Under the pieces are notes generated by a model. That model saw only the letters and a list, made by a program, of their open reading frames with translations, was not told the origin of the DNA and ran no database searches. DNA of 64,000 bases from Streptomyces griseiscabiei (lineage in GTDB: Bacteria > Actinomycetota > Actinomycetes > Streptomycetales > Streptomycetaceae), in assembly GCF_020010925.1 (NCBI RefSeq), contig NZ_JAGJBZ010000002.1, positions 1,674,001 to 1,738,000 on the forward strand. The letters are read 5' to 3'. Within the stretch, counting starts at the first letter, position 1, and each line of letters begins with the position of its first letter. Positions 51,326 through 58,420 of the stretch are shown here, one piece after another. Made by a program: the position numbers and the translations under genes.

Positions 51326-52216
51326 TCAGACCCGGGCGCCGGAGAGGCGCTCCACGGCCCGCAGCAGCGCCGAGTGGTCGAGCCCGCCGTCGCCCTGGGC
51401 GCGCAGCGAGGCGACCAGCTGGGCCACCACGGCGCCGACGGGCAGGGCCGCGCCCACGGTGCGGGCGGCGTCGGTGACGATGCCCATGTCCTTGTGGTGC
51501 AGGTCGATGCGGAAGCCGGGCTTGAAGTCCCGGTTCAGGAAGTTGTCCTTCTTGCGGGTCAGCACGGTCGAGCCCGCGAGCCCGCCGTTCAGCACGTCGA
51601 GCGCGGCCGTCAGGTCCACGCCCGACTTCTCCAGGAAGACCACGGCCTCGGCGCACGCCTGGATGTTCACGGCGACGATCAGCTGGTTGGCGGCCTTCAC
51701 GGTCTGCCCGGCGCCGTGCGGCCCGCACAGCACGACGGTCTTGCCGAGGGCCTGGAAGAGGGGGGCGGCCTCGTCGTAGTCGGCCTGTTCGCCGCCGACC
51801 ATGATGGACAGCACGGCCTCGATCGCGCCCGCCTCACCGCCGGACACCGGGGCGTCGAGAACCCGGACGCCCTTCTCCTTCGCGGCGTGCGCGAGGTCCA
51901 CGGAGGTCTGCGGGGTGATGGACGACATGTCGATCAGCAGGGTGCCCGGCCGGGCGTGCTCCAGGATGCCGTCGGGGCCGTACGCGATGGCCTCGACCTG
52001 CGGGGAGGCGGGCACCATCGTGACGACCACGTCGGCGCCCCGGACGGCCTCGGCGACGGAGGCCGCCGCGGTCCCGCCGGCGGCGGTGAGCCGATCGAGC
52101 TTGTCCTGCTCCAGTGTGAAGCCCGTGACCTCGTAACCCGCCTTGATCAGGTTCTCGGACATGGGGGAGCCCATGATGCCGAGGCCTATCCACGCGATCC
52201 TGGGGAGATTGCTCAT
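51326..52216 (-). CDS. glxR: 2-hydroxy-3-oxopropionate (tartronate semialdehyde) reductase
   Basis: Beta-hydroxyacid dehydrogenase of 296 residues reducing tartronate semialdehyde to D-glycerate. NAD motif: IAWIGLGIMGSPMSENLIKA. Substrate signature: LDAPVSGGEAGA. The catalytic Lys region is GAGQTVKAANQLIVAVN. It lies 66 bp after hyi in one operon and works directly after Gcl. Confidence 0.93.
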   Translation of the reverse strand: MSNLPRIAWIGLGIMGSPMSENLIKAGYEVTGFTLEQDKLDRLTAAGGTAAASVAEAVRGADVVVTMVPASPQVEAIAYGPDGILEHARPGTLLIDMSSITPQTSVDLAHAAKEKGVRVLDAPVSGGEAGAIEAVLSIMVGGEQADYDEAAPLFQALGKTVVLCGPHGAGQTVKAANQLIVAVNIQACAEAVVFLEKSGVDLTAALDVLNGGLAGSTVLTRKKDNFLNRDFKPGFRIDLHHKDMGIVTDAARTVGAALPVGAVVAQLVASLRAQGDGGLDHSALLRAVERLSGARV

Positions 52217-52282
52217 GGTGAGGGTGCCTCTCTGACTGCTCTGCTACGGCGGTGGGGTGGGCGCGGAGTGAGGGGGCGGCGC

Positions 52283-53122
52283 TCAGCGCGCGGCGCGGGC
52301 CGCACGGGGGAGCCATCCGAAGGCCTCGGCGCTCGGCCGGTCGCCCGGCTTGTACTCCAGGCCGACCAGCCCCTCGTACCCGGCCTTGCCCAGCTGGTCG
52401 AGGAGGTCCTCCAGCGGGAGGCTCCCGGTGCCGGGGGCGCCGCGGCCGGGGTTGTCGGCGATCTGCACATGGCCGGTCCGCGCGGTGTGCTCCGCGATCA
52501 CCCGCGGCAGGTCCTCGCCGTTCATGGACAGGTGGTAGAGGTCCATCAGGAAGCGCGCGTTGCCCAGGCCCGACGCCTCGTCGACCCGGTCGGCGACGGC
52601 GACGGCGGCCGGGGCCGACACCAGCGGATACCGCGGCGACTCCACCTTGTTCAGGGCCTCGATCAGCAGGATCGCGCCGATCCGGTCGGCGGCGCGGGCC
52701 GCCAGCACCAGGTTCTCCAGGGCCAGCGCGTCCTGCTCGGCCGGGTCCACGCCGTCGACGCGGTTGCCGTACAGGGCGTTGAGCGCCGTGCAGCCGACGG
52801 ACCCGGCGAACTCCGCCGCCACGTCGATGTTGGCGCGGAACCGCTCCGACTCCTCGCCCGGGATCGACAGTGCGCCCCGGTCGGGTCCGGGAAGCACTCC
52901 GGAGTAGAGGTTCAGCCCGGTCAGCTGTACACCGGCGTCGGTCAACGCGGCCCGCAGGGCGTCGAGTTCGGACCGAGGAGGGGTGGGGGAGTCGACCCAG
53001 GGCCACCACAGCTCGACCGCGGTGAAACCCGCCGCGGCGGCGGCCGCGGGGCGCTCCAGGAGCGGGAGCTCCGTGAAGAGGATCGACAGGTTGACGTTGA
53101 AGCGCTGCTCCGCGAATCCCAT
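52283..53122 (-). CDS. hyi: Hydroxypyruvate isomerase
   Basis: TIM-barrel isomerase of 279 residues (AP endonuclease family 2) interconverting hydroxypyruvate and tartronate semialdehyde. Metal ligands are visible in ILLIEALN (Glu), FLMDLYHLS (Asp/His) and LEYKPGD (Glu). NLSILFTELPLLERP at the N-terminus is typical of Hyi. First gene of the hyi-glxR operon, with the operator pair 30-65 bp upstream of its ATG. Confidence 0.92.
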   Translation of the reverse strand: MGFAEQRFNVNLSILFTELPLLERPAAAAAAGFTAVELWWPWVDSPTPPRSELDALRAALTDAGVQLTGLNLYSGVLPGPDRGALSIPGEESERFRANIDVAAEFAGSVGCTALNALYGNRVDGVDPAEQDALALENLVLAARAADRIGAILLIEALNKVESPRYPLVSAPAAVAVADRVDEASGLGNARFLMDLYHLSMNGEDLPRVIAEHTARTGHVQIADNPGRGAPGTGSLPLEDLLDQLGKAGYEGLVGLEYKPGDRPSAEAFGWLPRAARAAR

Positions 53123-53151
53123 GGGGTCTCAGACGCTCCCTTCGCTATGAA

Positions 53152-53187
53152 TTCCATATTGTGGAAGTTGGTTTCTGCTTAATGGAA
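53152..53187. promoter_or_regulatory. Paired TTCC-N7-GGAA operators upstream of hyi
   Basis: Proximal site TTCC-ATATTGT-GGAA (53152-53166) and distal site TTCT-GCTTAAT-GGAA (53173-53187), 21 bp apart. Read in the direction of hyi the distal copy is TTCC-N7-AGAA, exactly the form of the distal gcl site. Same order, same spacing, same half-sites: a shared regulator. Confidence 0.75.
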
Positions 53188-53258
53188 GATTGCCGCCGAT
53201 GGTCGGGGCTTGTCAAGAGGGCTCGGTGGAAAACGGCACCGCGCGTTAGGTTGTGCCC

Positions 53259-53510
53259 GTGCGATTGAGAGTGGAGTTCACGACCGAGCCCTTCGACCTG
53301 GACGAGGCCCCGGCGCACGCGCTCGTGGCCCGTGAGGTCGTGGAGGCGGCCGGACTGGACGCGGTCGACGTCGGCCCGTTCGGCAACACGGCGGAGGGGG
53401 GTGCCGACGCCGTGCTCGCCGCCGTGGACGCGCTGCTGCGCCGGACCCTGGAGTCGGGCGCCACCCGGGTCTCGCTCCAGGTCAATGTGATCGGGGAGGG
53501 CGGCGCGTGA
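53259..53510 (+). CDS. MTH1187/YkoF-type thiamine-binding-like small protein
   Basis: Protein of 83 residues (GTG 53259; GTG 53253 also possible). TAGGTT lies just upstream at leaderless spacing. The beta-alpha-beta fold and the segments VGPFGNTAEGGADAVLAAVD and GATRVSLQVNVIGE match the thiamine-binding-protein family with ferredoxin-like fold. Its end overlaps the next gene by 4 bp. A link to Gcl, a ThDP enzyme, is conceivable but unproven. Confidence 0.6.
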   Translation: MRLRVEFTTEPFDLDEAPAHALVAREVVEAAGLDAVDVGPFGNTAEGGADAVLAAVDALLRRTLESGATRVSLQVNVIGEGGA

Positions 53511-53878
53511 CCGCCGCCGCCGGTGACGAGCCCTTCGTCGCGGCCGTCAAGCCGCTGGTCGACGCCATGGGCGGGGTCATGCTGCCGCCCGGCGAGGCCG
53601 GCCCCGACGACGTCGTCCTCTCCTGGCGGGGCGCCGACGTCGTCGCCGTACGCCTGCCGCAGCTCGCCGAGTCGCTGGACCACATCCTGGCCGCGATGGA
53701 ACGGCAGCGGGGCAGGCCCCTCGCCGACCTCGACCGCAAGGCGAAGCAGGAGGTCGTACGGACGCTGGAGGCGCGCGGCGCCTTCTCGGTGCGGCACGGT
53801 GTGGAGACCGTCGCGAGCGCGCTCGGCGTCAGCCGCTTCACCGTCTACAACTATCTCAACCGGGAGAAAGAGGCCTGA
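53507..53878 (+). CDS. HTH_22 (YheO-type) DNA-binding protein
   Basis: Protein of 123 residues (GTG 53507, overlapping the previous stop). The C-terminal half is a clear HTH_22 domain: LDRKAKQEVVRTLEARGAFS, GVETVASALGVSRFTVYNYL. The N-terminal ~60 residues are a compact alpha/beta part, shorter than the PAS-like sensor of YheO/DauR. It lies directly upstream of the urate operon and could regulate it. Confidence 0.7.
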   Translation: MTAAAGDEPFVAAVKPLVDAMGGVMLPPGEAGPDDVVLSWRGADVVAVRLPQLAESLDHILAAMERQRGRPLADLDRKAKQEVVRTLEARGAFSVRHGVETVASALGVSRFTVYNYLNREKEA

Positions 53879-53914
53879 TCCGCGGCCTCACCGCCGCTCC
53901 GCGACCGGGATTTT

Positions 53915-53956
53915 TCAACAAACTGTTGACGTGGTGTCGTCGCGGGGCGTTAGCTT
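53915..53956 (+). promoter_or_regulatory. Promoter and overlapping palindrome of the urate operon
   Basis: TCAACA-AAC-TGTTGA (53915-53929) is a perfect 6-3-6 dyad. Its right half overlaps TTGACG (53926-53931), a good -35; TTAGCT at 53950-53955, 18 bp on, fits a -10. A regulator bound to the dyad would block RNA polymerase at this promoter. The transcript would start about 40 bp before uraD. Confidence 0.6.
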
Positions 53957-53998
53957 GCCGTAGCCAGTCAGTCCAGCACCACGGCGACGGAGGCACCC

Positions 53999-54574
53999 GT
54001 GACTTCGCGATCCTCGCGTTCTTCCACACCGGGCCTCGCCCGCTTCAACGCCCTGGAGAAGCACGCGGCAGCCGCCGCGCTCCACGAGGCGTGCGCCTCG
54101 GCGGAATGGGGGCGCAGGCTGCTCGCCGGCCGTCCCTACGCCACCCCCGAGGACCTCTTCGAAGCCAGTGACGCCGCCATGGCCGAGCTGACCGAGGCCG
54201 ATCTCGCGGAGGCGATGGCCGGACACCCGCCGATCGGCCGCCCGAAGCCGGGCGACCCGACCTCGGCCCGGGAACAGCGCGGAATGGCCGGCGCCCCCGA
54301 CGCGCTCAAGGCGGAGATGCTCGCACTGAACCTGGCCTACCAGGAGAGGTTCGGCCATGTTTTCCTGATCTGCGCCACCGGCCGTACCGGCGAGCAGATG
54401 CGCGACGCGGTCCGGGAGCGGATCGGCAACGCGCCGGAGCGGGAACGCGAGATCGTCCGCACCGAACTGGGCAGGATCAACCGCATCCGCCTGGCCCGGC
54501 TCGTCGAAGCCGAAGCCGAAGCCGAAGGCGAGGCGGAGGCCCGAGCCGCAGCCGAAGAGGAAGCCCGCCCATGA
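53999..54574 (+). CDS. uraD: OHCU decarboxylase
   Basis: 2-oxo-4-hydroxy-4-carboxy-5-ureidoimidazoline decarboxylase of 191 residues, giving S-allantoin. GTG 53999 has GGAGG 5 nt upstream. The catalytic His is in AGHPPIGRP, and NLAYQERFGHVFLICATGRT is the family signature. The C-terminus is a low-complexity tail of EAEAE/AR repeats (residues ~170-190). It overlaps uraH by 4 bp. Confidence 0.93.
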   Translation: MTSRSSRSSTPGLARFNALEKHAAAAALHEACASAEWGRRLLAGRPYATPEDLFEASDAAMAELTEADLAEAMAGHPPIGRPKPGDPTSAREQRGMAGAPDALKAEMLALNLAYQERFGHVFLICATGRTGEQMRDAVRERIGNAPEREREIVRTELGRINRIRLARLVEAEAEAEGEAEARAAAEEEARP

Positions 54575-54972
54575 GCACCAGCACGACCGCCTCGGTGTCC
54601 ACGCACATCCTGGACACCTCCGTCGGCCGCCCCGCCGAGGGCGTCGCCGTCCGCATCGCCGCCCGCTCCGGGCGCGACGCCGAGTGGCGGGCGCTCGGCG
54701 GCTCGGCGACCGACGCCGACGGCCGCTGCAAGGACCTCCCGGCGCCGCCGGAGGGCACCACCCACATCCGGCTCGACTTCGAGGTCGAGCCGTACCTGGA
54801 GAAATCCGCGATCAGGCAAGCCGATGCGCAGCAGGACGCCCCCGCGAACCGGGACAGCGGTGCCGTGTTCTTCCCCGAGGTCGTCATCACCTTCGCGGTG
54901 ACGCCCGGCGAGCACTACCACGTACCGCTGCTGCTCAACCCGTTCGGCTACTCCGTATACCGAGGGAGCTAG
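54571..54972 (+). CDS. uraH: 5-hydroxyisourate hydrolase
   Basis: Transthyretin-like enzyme of 133 residues converting 5-hydroxyisourate to OHCU. THILDTSVGRPAEGV gives the first active-site His, and YHVPLLLNPFGYSVYRGS carries the YRGS C-terminal signature. Start ATG 54571 overlaps uraD. A segment around residues 80-95 (IRQADAQQDAPANRDSGAVF) is longer than usual. Confidence 0.93.
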   Translation: MSTSTTASVSTHILDTSVGRPAEGVAVRIAARSGRDAEWRALGGSATDADGRCKDLPAPPEGTTHIRLDFEVEPYLEKSAIRQADAQQDAPANRDSGAVFFPEVVITFAVTPGEHYHVPLLLNPFGYSVYRGS

Positions 54973-54974
54973 CT

Positions 54975-55892
54975 ATGTCCGACCCTTCCCGTCCTGCCCG
55001 CGCCGTGCTGGGACAGAACCAGTACGGCAAGGCCGAGAACCGAGTCGTCAGGATCACGCGGGACGGCGCCACCCACCACATCAAGGACCTCAACGTCTCC
55101 GTGTCGCTGAGCGGTGACATGGAGGAGGTCCACCTCTCCGGCTCGAACGCGAACGTCCTGCCGACGGACACCACCAAGAACACGGTGTACGCCTTCGCCA
55201 AGGAGCACGGCATCGAGTCCGCCGAGCAGTTCGGCATCCACCTCGCCCGCCACTTCGTGACCTCCCAGCCGGCCATCCACCGGGCCCGCATCCGCATCGA
55301 GGAGTACTCCTGGGAGCGCGTCGAGCACGGCGGCGAGGGCGCGCACTCCTTCGTCCGCAAGGGCCAGGAGACCCGGCTGACGCAGATCACGTACGACGGC
55401 TCGGCCTGGGAGGTCGTCTCCGGCCTCAAGGACCTCACCGTCATGAACTCGACCGACTCCGAGTTCTGGGGCTACGTCAAGGACACGTACACGACCCTGC
55501 CCGAGGCCCACGACCGGGTCCTCGCCACCGAGGTCTCCGCCCGCTGGCGCTTCAACTGGACCGACGACGCCGAGGAGTCGCCCGACTGGGAGGCGTCCTA
55601 CGGCCAGGTGAAGCGGCATCTGCTGCGGGCCTTCGCCGAGACGTACTCGCTCTCGCTCCAGCAGACCCTGTACCAGATGGGCGCGCGGATCATCGAGCAC
55701 CGCGACGAGATAGCCGAGGTCCGCTTCTCGCTGCCGAACAAGCACCACTTCCTGGTGGACCTGGCCCCGTTCGGCCTCAAGAACGACAACGAGGTGTACT
55801 TCGCCGCCGACCGCCCCTACGGCCTGATCGAGGCCACCGTCCTGCGGGACGGATGCGAGGCGAAGATCCCGGCGGACCTCACCAACCTCTGA
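54975..55892 (+). CDS. pucL: Cofactor-free urate oxidase (uricase)
   Basis: Uricase of 305 residues oxidising urate to 5-hydroxyisourate. ATG 54975 follows GGGAGCTAGCT, 2 bp after the uraH stop. QNQYGKAENRVVRI holds the catalytic Lys and LPTDTTKNTVYAFAKEHGI the Thr. LNVSVSLSGDMEEVHLSGSN, NSTDSEFWGYVKDTYTTLPE and VRFSLPNKHHFLVDL are family blocks. Two tunnelling-fold repeats make up the subunit. Confidence 0.95.
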   Translation: MSDPSRPARAVLGQNQYGKAENRVVRITRDGATHHIKDLNVSVSLSGDMEEVHLSGSNANVLPTDTTKNTVYAFAKEHGIESAEQFGIHLARHFVTSQPAIHRARIRIEEYSWERVEHGGEGAHSFVRKGQETRLTQITYDGSAWEVVSGLKDLTVMNSTDSEFWGYVKDTYTTLPEAHDRVLATEVSARWRFNWTDDAEESPDWEASYGQVKRHLLRAFAETYSLSLQQTLYQMGARIIEHRDEIAEVRFSLPNKHHFLVDLAPFGLKNDNEVYFAADRPYGLIEATVLRDGCEAKIPADLTNL

Positions 55893-55927
55893 GAGACCTC
55901 AGTAGACCTCTGTCTGAAGGACGAACC

Positions 55928-57307
55928 ATGGCAGCAACCCAGCGCCTCGTCATCGAGAACGCGGCGATCGCGACCGTGGACGCGCACGACACCGCGTACG
56001 CGTCCGGTCATGTGGTCGTGGCGGGCAACGTCATCGAGTCGGTCGGCGAGGGCAGCGCCCCCGAGGGACTGACGGACGTCGTACGCCGGATCGACGCGAG
56101 CGGGCACCTCGTGACCCCCGGTCTGGTCAACACCCACCACCACTTCTACCAGTGGATCACCCGGGGCCTCGCCACCGACCACAACCTGTTCGACTGGCTC
56201 GTCGCGCTCTACCCGACCTGGGCGCGCATCGACGAGCGCATGACGTACGCGGCGGCCCAGGGCTCGCTCGGCATGATGGCCCGCGGCGGGGTGACCACGG
56301 CCATGGACCATCACTACGTCTTCCCGCGGGGCTCCGGCGACCTGTCGGGCTCGATCATCAGGGCCGCACAGGAGATGGGCGTCCGCTTCACCCTCGCCCG
56401 TGGCTCGATGGACCGCAGCGAGAAGGACGGCGGTCTGCCGCCGGACTTCGCCGTGGAGAGCCTCGAAGGCGCGCTCGCCGCCACCGAGGAGACGGTGAAC
56501 CGGCACCACGACGCCTCCTTCGGCGCGATGACCCAGATCGCCGTCGCCCCCTGCTCCCCCTTCTCCGTCTCCACCGAACTCCTGCGTGAGGGCGCCGAGT
56601 TGGCCCGCCGCCTCGGGGTGCGGCTGCACACCCACGGCTCGGAGACGGTCGAGGAGGAGAAGTTCTGCCACGAGCTGTTCGGCATGGGCCCGACCGACTA
56701 CTTCGAGTCCACGGGCTGGCTCGGCGAGGACGTGTGGATGGCCCACTGCGTCCATATGAACGACTCCGACATCGAGGCCTTCGCCCGTACGAGGACGGGG
56801 GTCGCCCACTGCCCCTCGTCCAACGCCCGGCTGGCGGCGGGGATCGCCCGCGTCCCGGACATGCTGGCCGCCGGTGTCCCGGTCGGCCTCGGTGTCGACG
56901 GCACCGCGTCCAACGAGTCCGGCGAACTCCACACCGAACTGCGCAACGCGCTGCTCGTCAACCGCCTCGGCGCCCACCGCGAAGCCGCGCTCAACGCCCG
57001 CCAGGCGCTGCGGCTCGGCACCTTCGGTGGTGCTCAAGTCCTGGGCAGGGCAGGGGAGATCGGCTCCCTGGAGGCCGGCAAGCTCGCCGACCTCGTCCTG
57101 TGGAGGCTCGACACCCTCGCCCACGCGTCGATCGCCGACCCGGTGACCGCCCTGGTCTTCGGCGCGGCGGCCCCGGTGACGGCGTCGTTCGTGAACGGCC
57201 GGCAGATCGTCGAGAACGGCCGCCTGCTGCACGCCGACGAGGACGCGATCGCCCGCTCGACGAGGGAGGAGGCGCGGCGGCTGGCACGGATCGCCGCCGA
57301 GGCCTGA
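55928..57307 (+). CDS. 8-oxoguanine deaminase (amidohydrolase)
   Basis: Metal-dependent amidohydrolase of 459 residues (ATG 55928). TPGLVNTHHHFYQWITRGLA gives the HxH metal pair and a substrate segment typical of 8-oxoguanine deaminases. LHTHGSETVEEE, MAHCVHMND and VGLGVDGTASNE supply further ligands. Its product from 8-oxoguanine is urate, the substrate of the gene just upstream, so it feeds the pathway. It could alternatively act on guanine or another N-heterocycle. Confidence 0.85.
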   Translation: MAATQRLVIENAAIATVDAHDTAYASGHVVVAGNVIESVGEGSAPEGLTDVVRRIDASGHLVTPGLVNTHHHFYQWITRGLATDHNLFDWLVALYPTWARIDERMTYAAAQGSLGMMARGGVTTAMDHHYVFPRGSGDLSGSIIRAAQEMGVRFTLARGSMDRSEKDGGLPPDFAVESLEGALAATEETVNRHHDASFGAMTQIAVAPCSPFSVSTELLREGAELARRLGVRLHTHGSETVEEEKFCHELFGMGPTDYFESTGWLGEDVWMAHCVHMNDSDIEAFARTRTGVAHCPSSNARLAAGIARVPDMLAAGVPVGLGVDGTASNESGELHTELRNALLVNRLGAHREAALNARQALRLGTFGGAQVLGRAGEIGSLEAGKLADLVLWRLDTLAHASIADPVTALVFGAAAPVTASFVNGRQIVENGRLLHADEDAIARSTREEARRLARIAAEA

Positions 57308-57316
57308 CCCGCTGAA

Positions 57317-57348
57317 CTCTGGTCGAGGGGGACGGCCCTCGACCAGAG
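57317..57348 (+). terminator. Terminator of the urate operon
   Basis: CTCTGGTCGAGGG and CCCTCGACCAGAG form a perfect 13-bp stem with a 6-nt loop, 10 bp after the deaminase stop. Confidence 0.85.
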
Positions 57349-57382
57349 CCGTGGACCTCACCGAGGTCCGCGGCAGCCGTCT

Positions 57383-57412
57383 CCGGGGCGCGCACGAGCA
57401 TGCGCGCCCCGG
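57383..57412 (-). terminator. Terminator of chitosanase gene
   Basis: CCGGGGCGCGCA (57383-57394) and TGCGCGCCCCGG (57401-57412) pair perfectly around CGAGCA, 35 bp past the chitosanase stop. Confidence 0.8.
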
Positions 57413-57447
57413 AACGGTGCCGGTCGGCGCGTCGGTCGGCGCGTCGG

Positions 57448-58314
57448 TCAGCCGATCGAGTAACTGTCGCCGTACACCTGCCAGTTCAGCGGCGGCTCCA
57501 GACCGAGGTTGCCCGCCGCCAGGAAGACCCGCTGTGCCGTCTCGACCCGGCTGACGTCGCTGTGGGCCTCCTCCTGCTCCATCGCCCACACCCGGGCGTC
57601 GAGGAAGGCGTGCAGATACGCGGTCTCGTCGCCGCCCCCGGCCGGGGTGGCCGCCTGGCGGAGGGCCCGGTCGCGGATGCCGCCGAAACTGACGGCGTCG
57701 GTGCCGGGGCCGTGCATCACCATGGCGTCGTAGTAGACGAACTGCCCGAGCGTGCCGAGTCCGTCCTCCTCGGCCCGGCCCACCGCCGGGTCGAAGTAGA
57801 CACGGTCCCGCTCGTCGTCCTGCGCCGTGCGGAAGGCGGCGGTCGCGGCGGCCTCCCGCCAGGCGTCCGGGAATCCCGGGTCCAGGCCGTCGTGGGAGTC
57901 GGTGCCGTCCACCGCGCGCAGCGCGGGCAGGTAGGCGGCCAGCGGGTTGCCGTCCGCGACCCGCGCGGTGTACAGCTCCACCAGGGCGAGCATGTCGCTC
58001 GTACCGGAGCAGAAACCGATGACGCCGCCCGTGTAGCCCCGGCCGTCGCCGATGTCCTCGATGTAGCCGTACTGCGCCTCCCAGTCCAGCGAGGAGTTCT
58101 CCGCGCTGGACACCAGCCGCATGGCGATGTCCTTCTTCGCCGGGTCGCCGAGCCCGGCGTCCGCCGTGTCCCCGGTGGTGCCCTCGGTGGTGCCCCCGGG
58201 CGTGGTGGCCGCGTCCGCCGCCTGGTACGCCAGGGCGGGGACGGCGAGGAGGGAGGCGCCGAGGGCGGTCAGCACCAGTCGGCGGGATGCGGCTCGGGCG
58301 GGCGGCAACGACAC
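57448..58314 (-). CDS. csn: Secreted chitosanase (GH46)
   Basis: Endo-chitosanase precursor of 288 residues (GTG 58314). A signal peptide covers residues ~1-36 (RRLVLTALGASLLAVPALAY; twin Arg may indicate Tat), then a Thr/Gly-rich linker. GH46 motifs: acid Glu in SSAENSSLDWEAQYGYIEDI, base Asp in GDGRGYTGG, and IGFCSGTSDMLALVELYTA. It cuts chitosan outside the cell. No GntR-type chitosan operator was recognised upstream. Confidence 0.92.
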   Translation of the reverse strand: MSLPPARAASRRLVLTALGASLLAVPALAYQAADAATTPGGTTEGTTGDTADAGLGDPAKKDIAMRLVSSAENSSLDWEAQYGYIEDIGDGRGYTGGVIGFCSGTSDMLALVELYTARVADGNPLAAYLPALRAVDGTDSHDGLDPGFPDAWREAAATAAFRTAQDDERDRVYFDPAVGRAEEDGLGTLGQFVYYDAMVMHGPGTDAVSFGGIRDRALRQAATPAGGGDETAYLHAFLDARVWAMEQEEAHSDVSRVETAQRVFLAAGNLGLEPPLNWQVYGDSYSIG

Positions 58315-58420
58315 GTGGGATCTCCAAATAAGCGCGCTGTGAAGGGAGTTGACGGCAGTTGAGGGTCGCGCGCGCGACTGGGAAAGCCGTGAGGGTGCCG
58401 TGGCAGCGGGCTGTGATCCC

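Noticed and set aside
50786..53182. 798-residue plus-strand frame across the 50-53 kb region
   Set aside because: Antisense to glxR and hyi, which are unmistakable; the part before 51326 is low complexity.
55817..58327. 836-residue antisense frame across the deaminase and partly in another frame of the chitosanase
   Set aside because: Composition artefact; both real genes on this stretch have full motifs.
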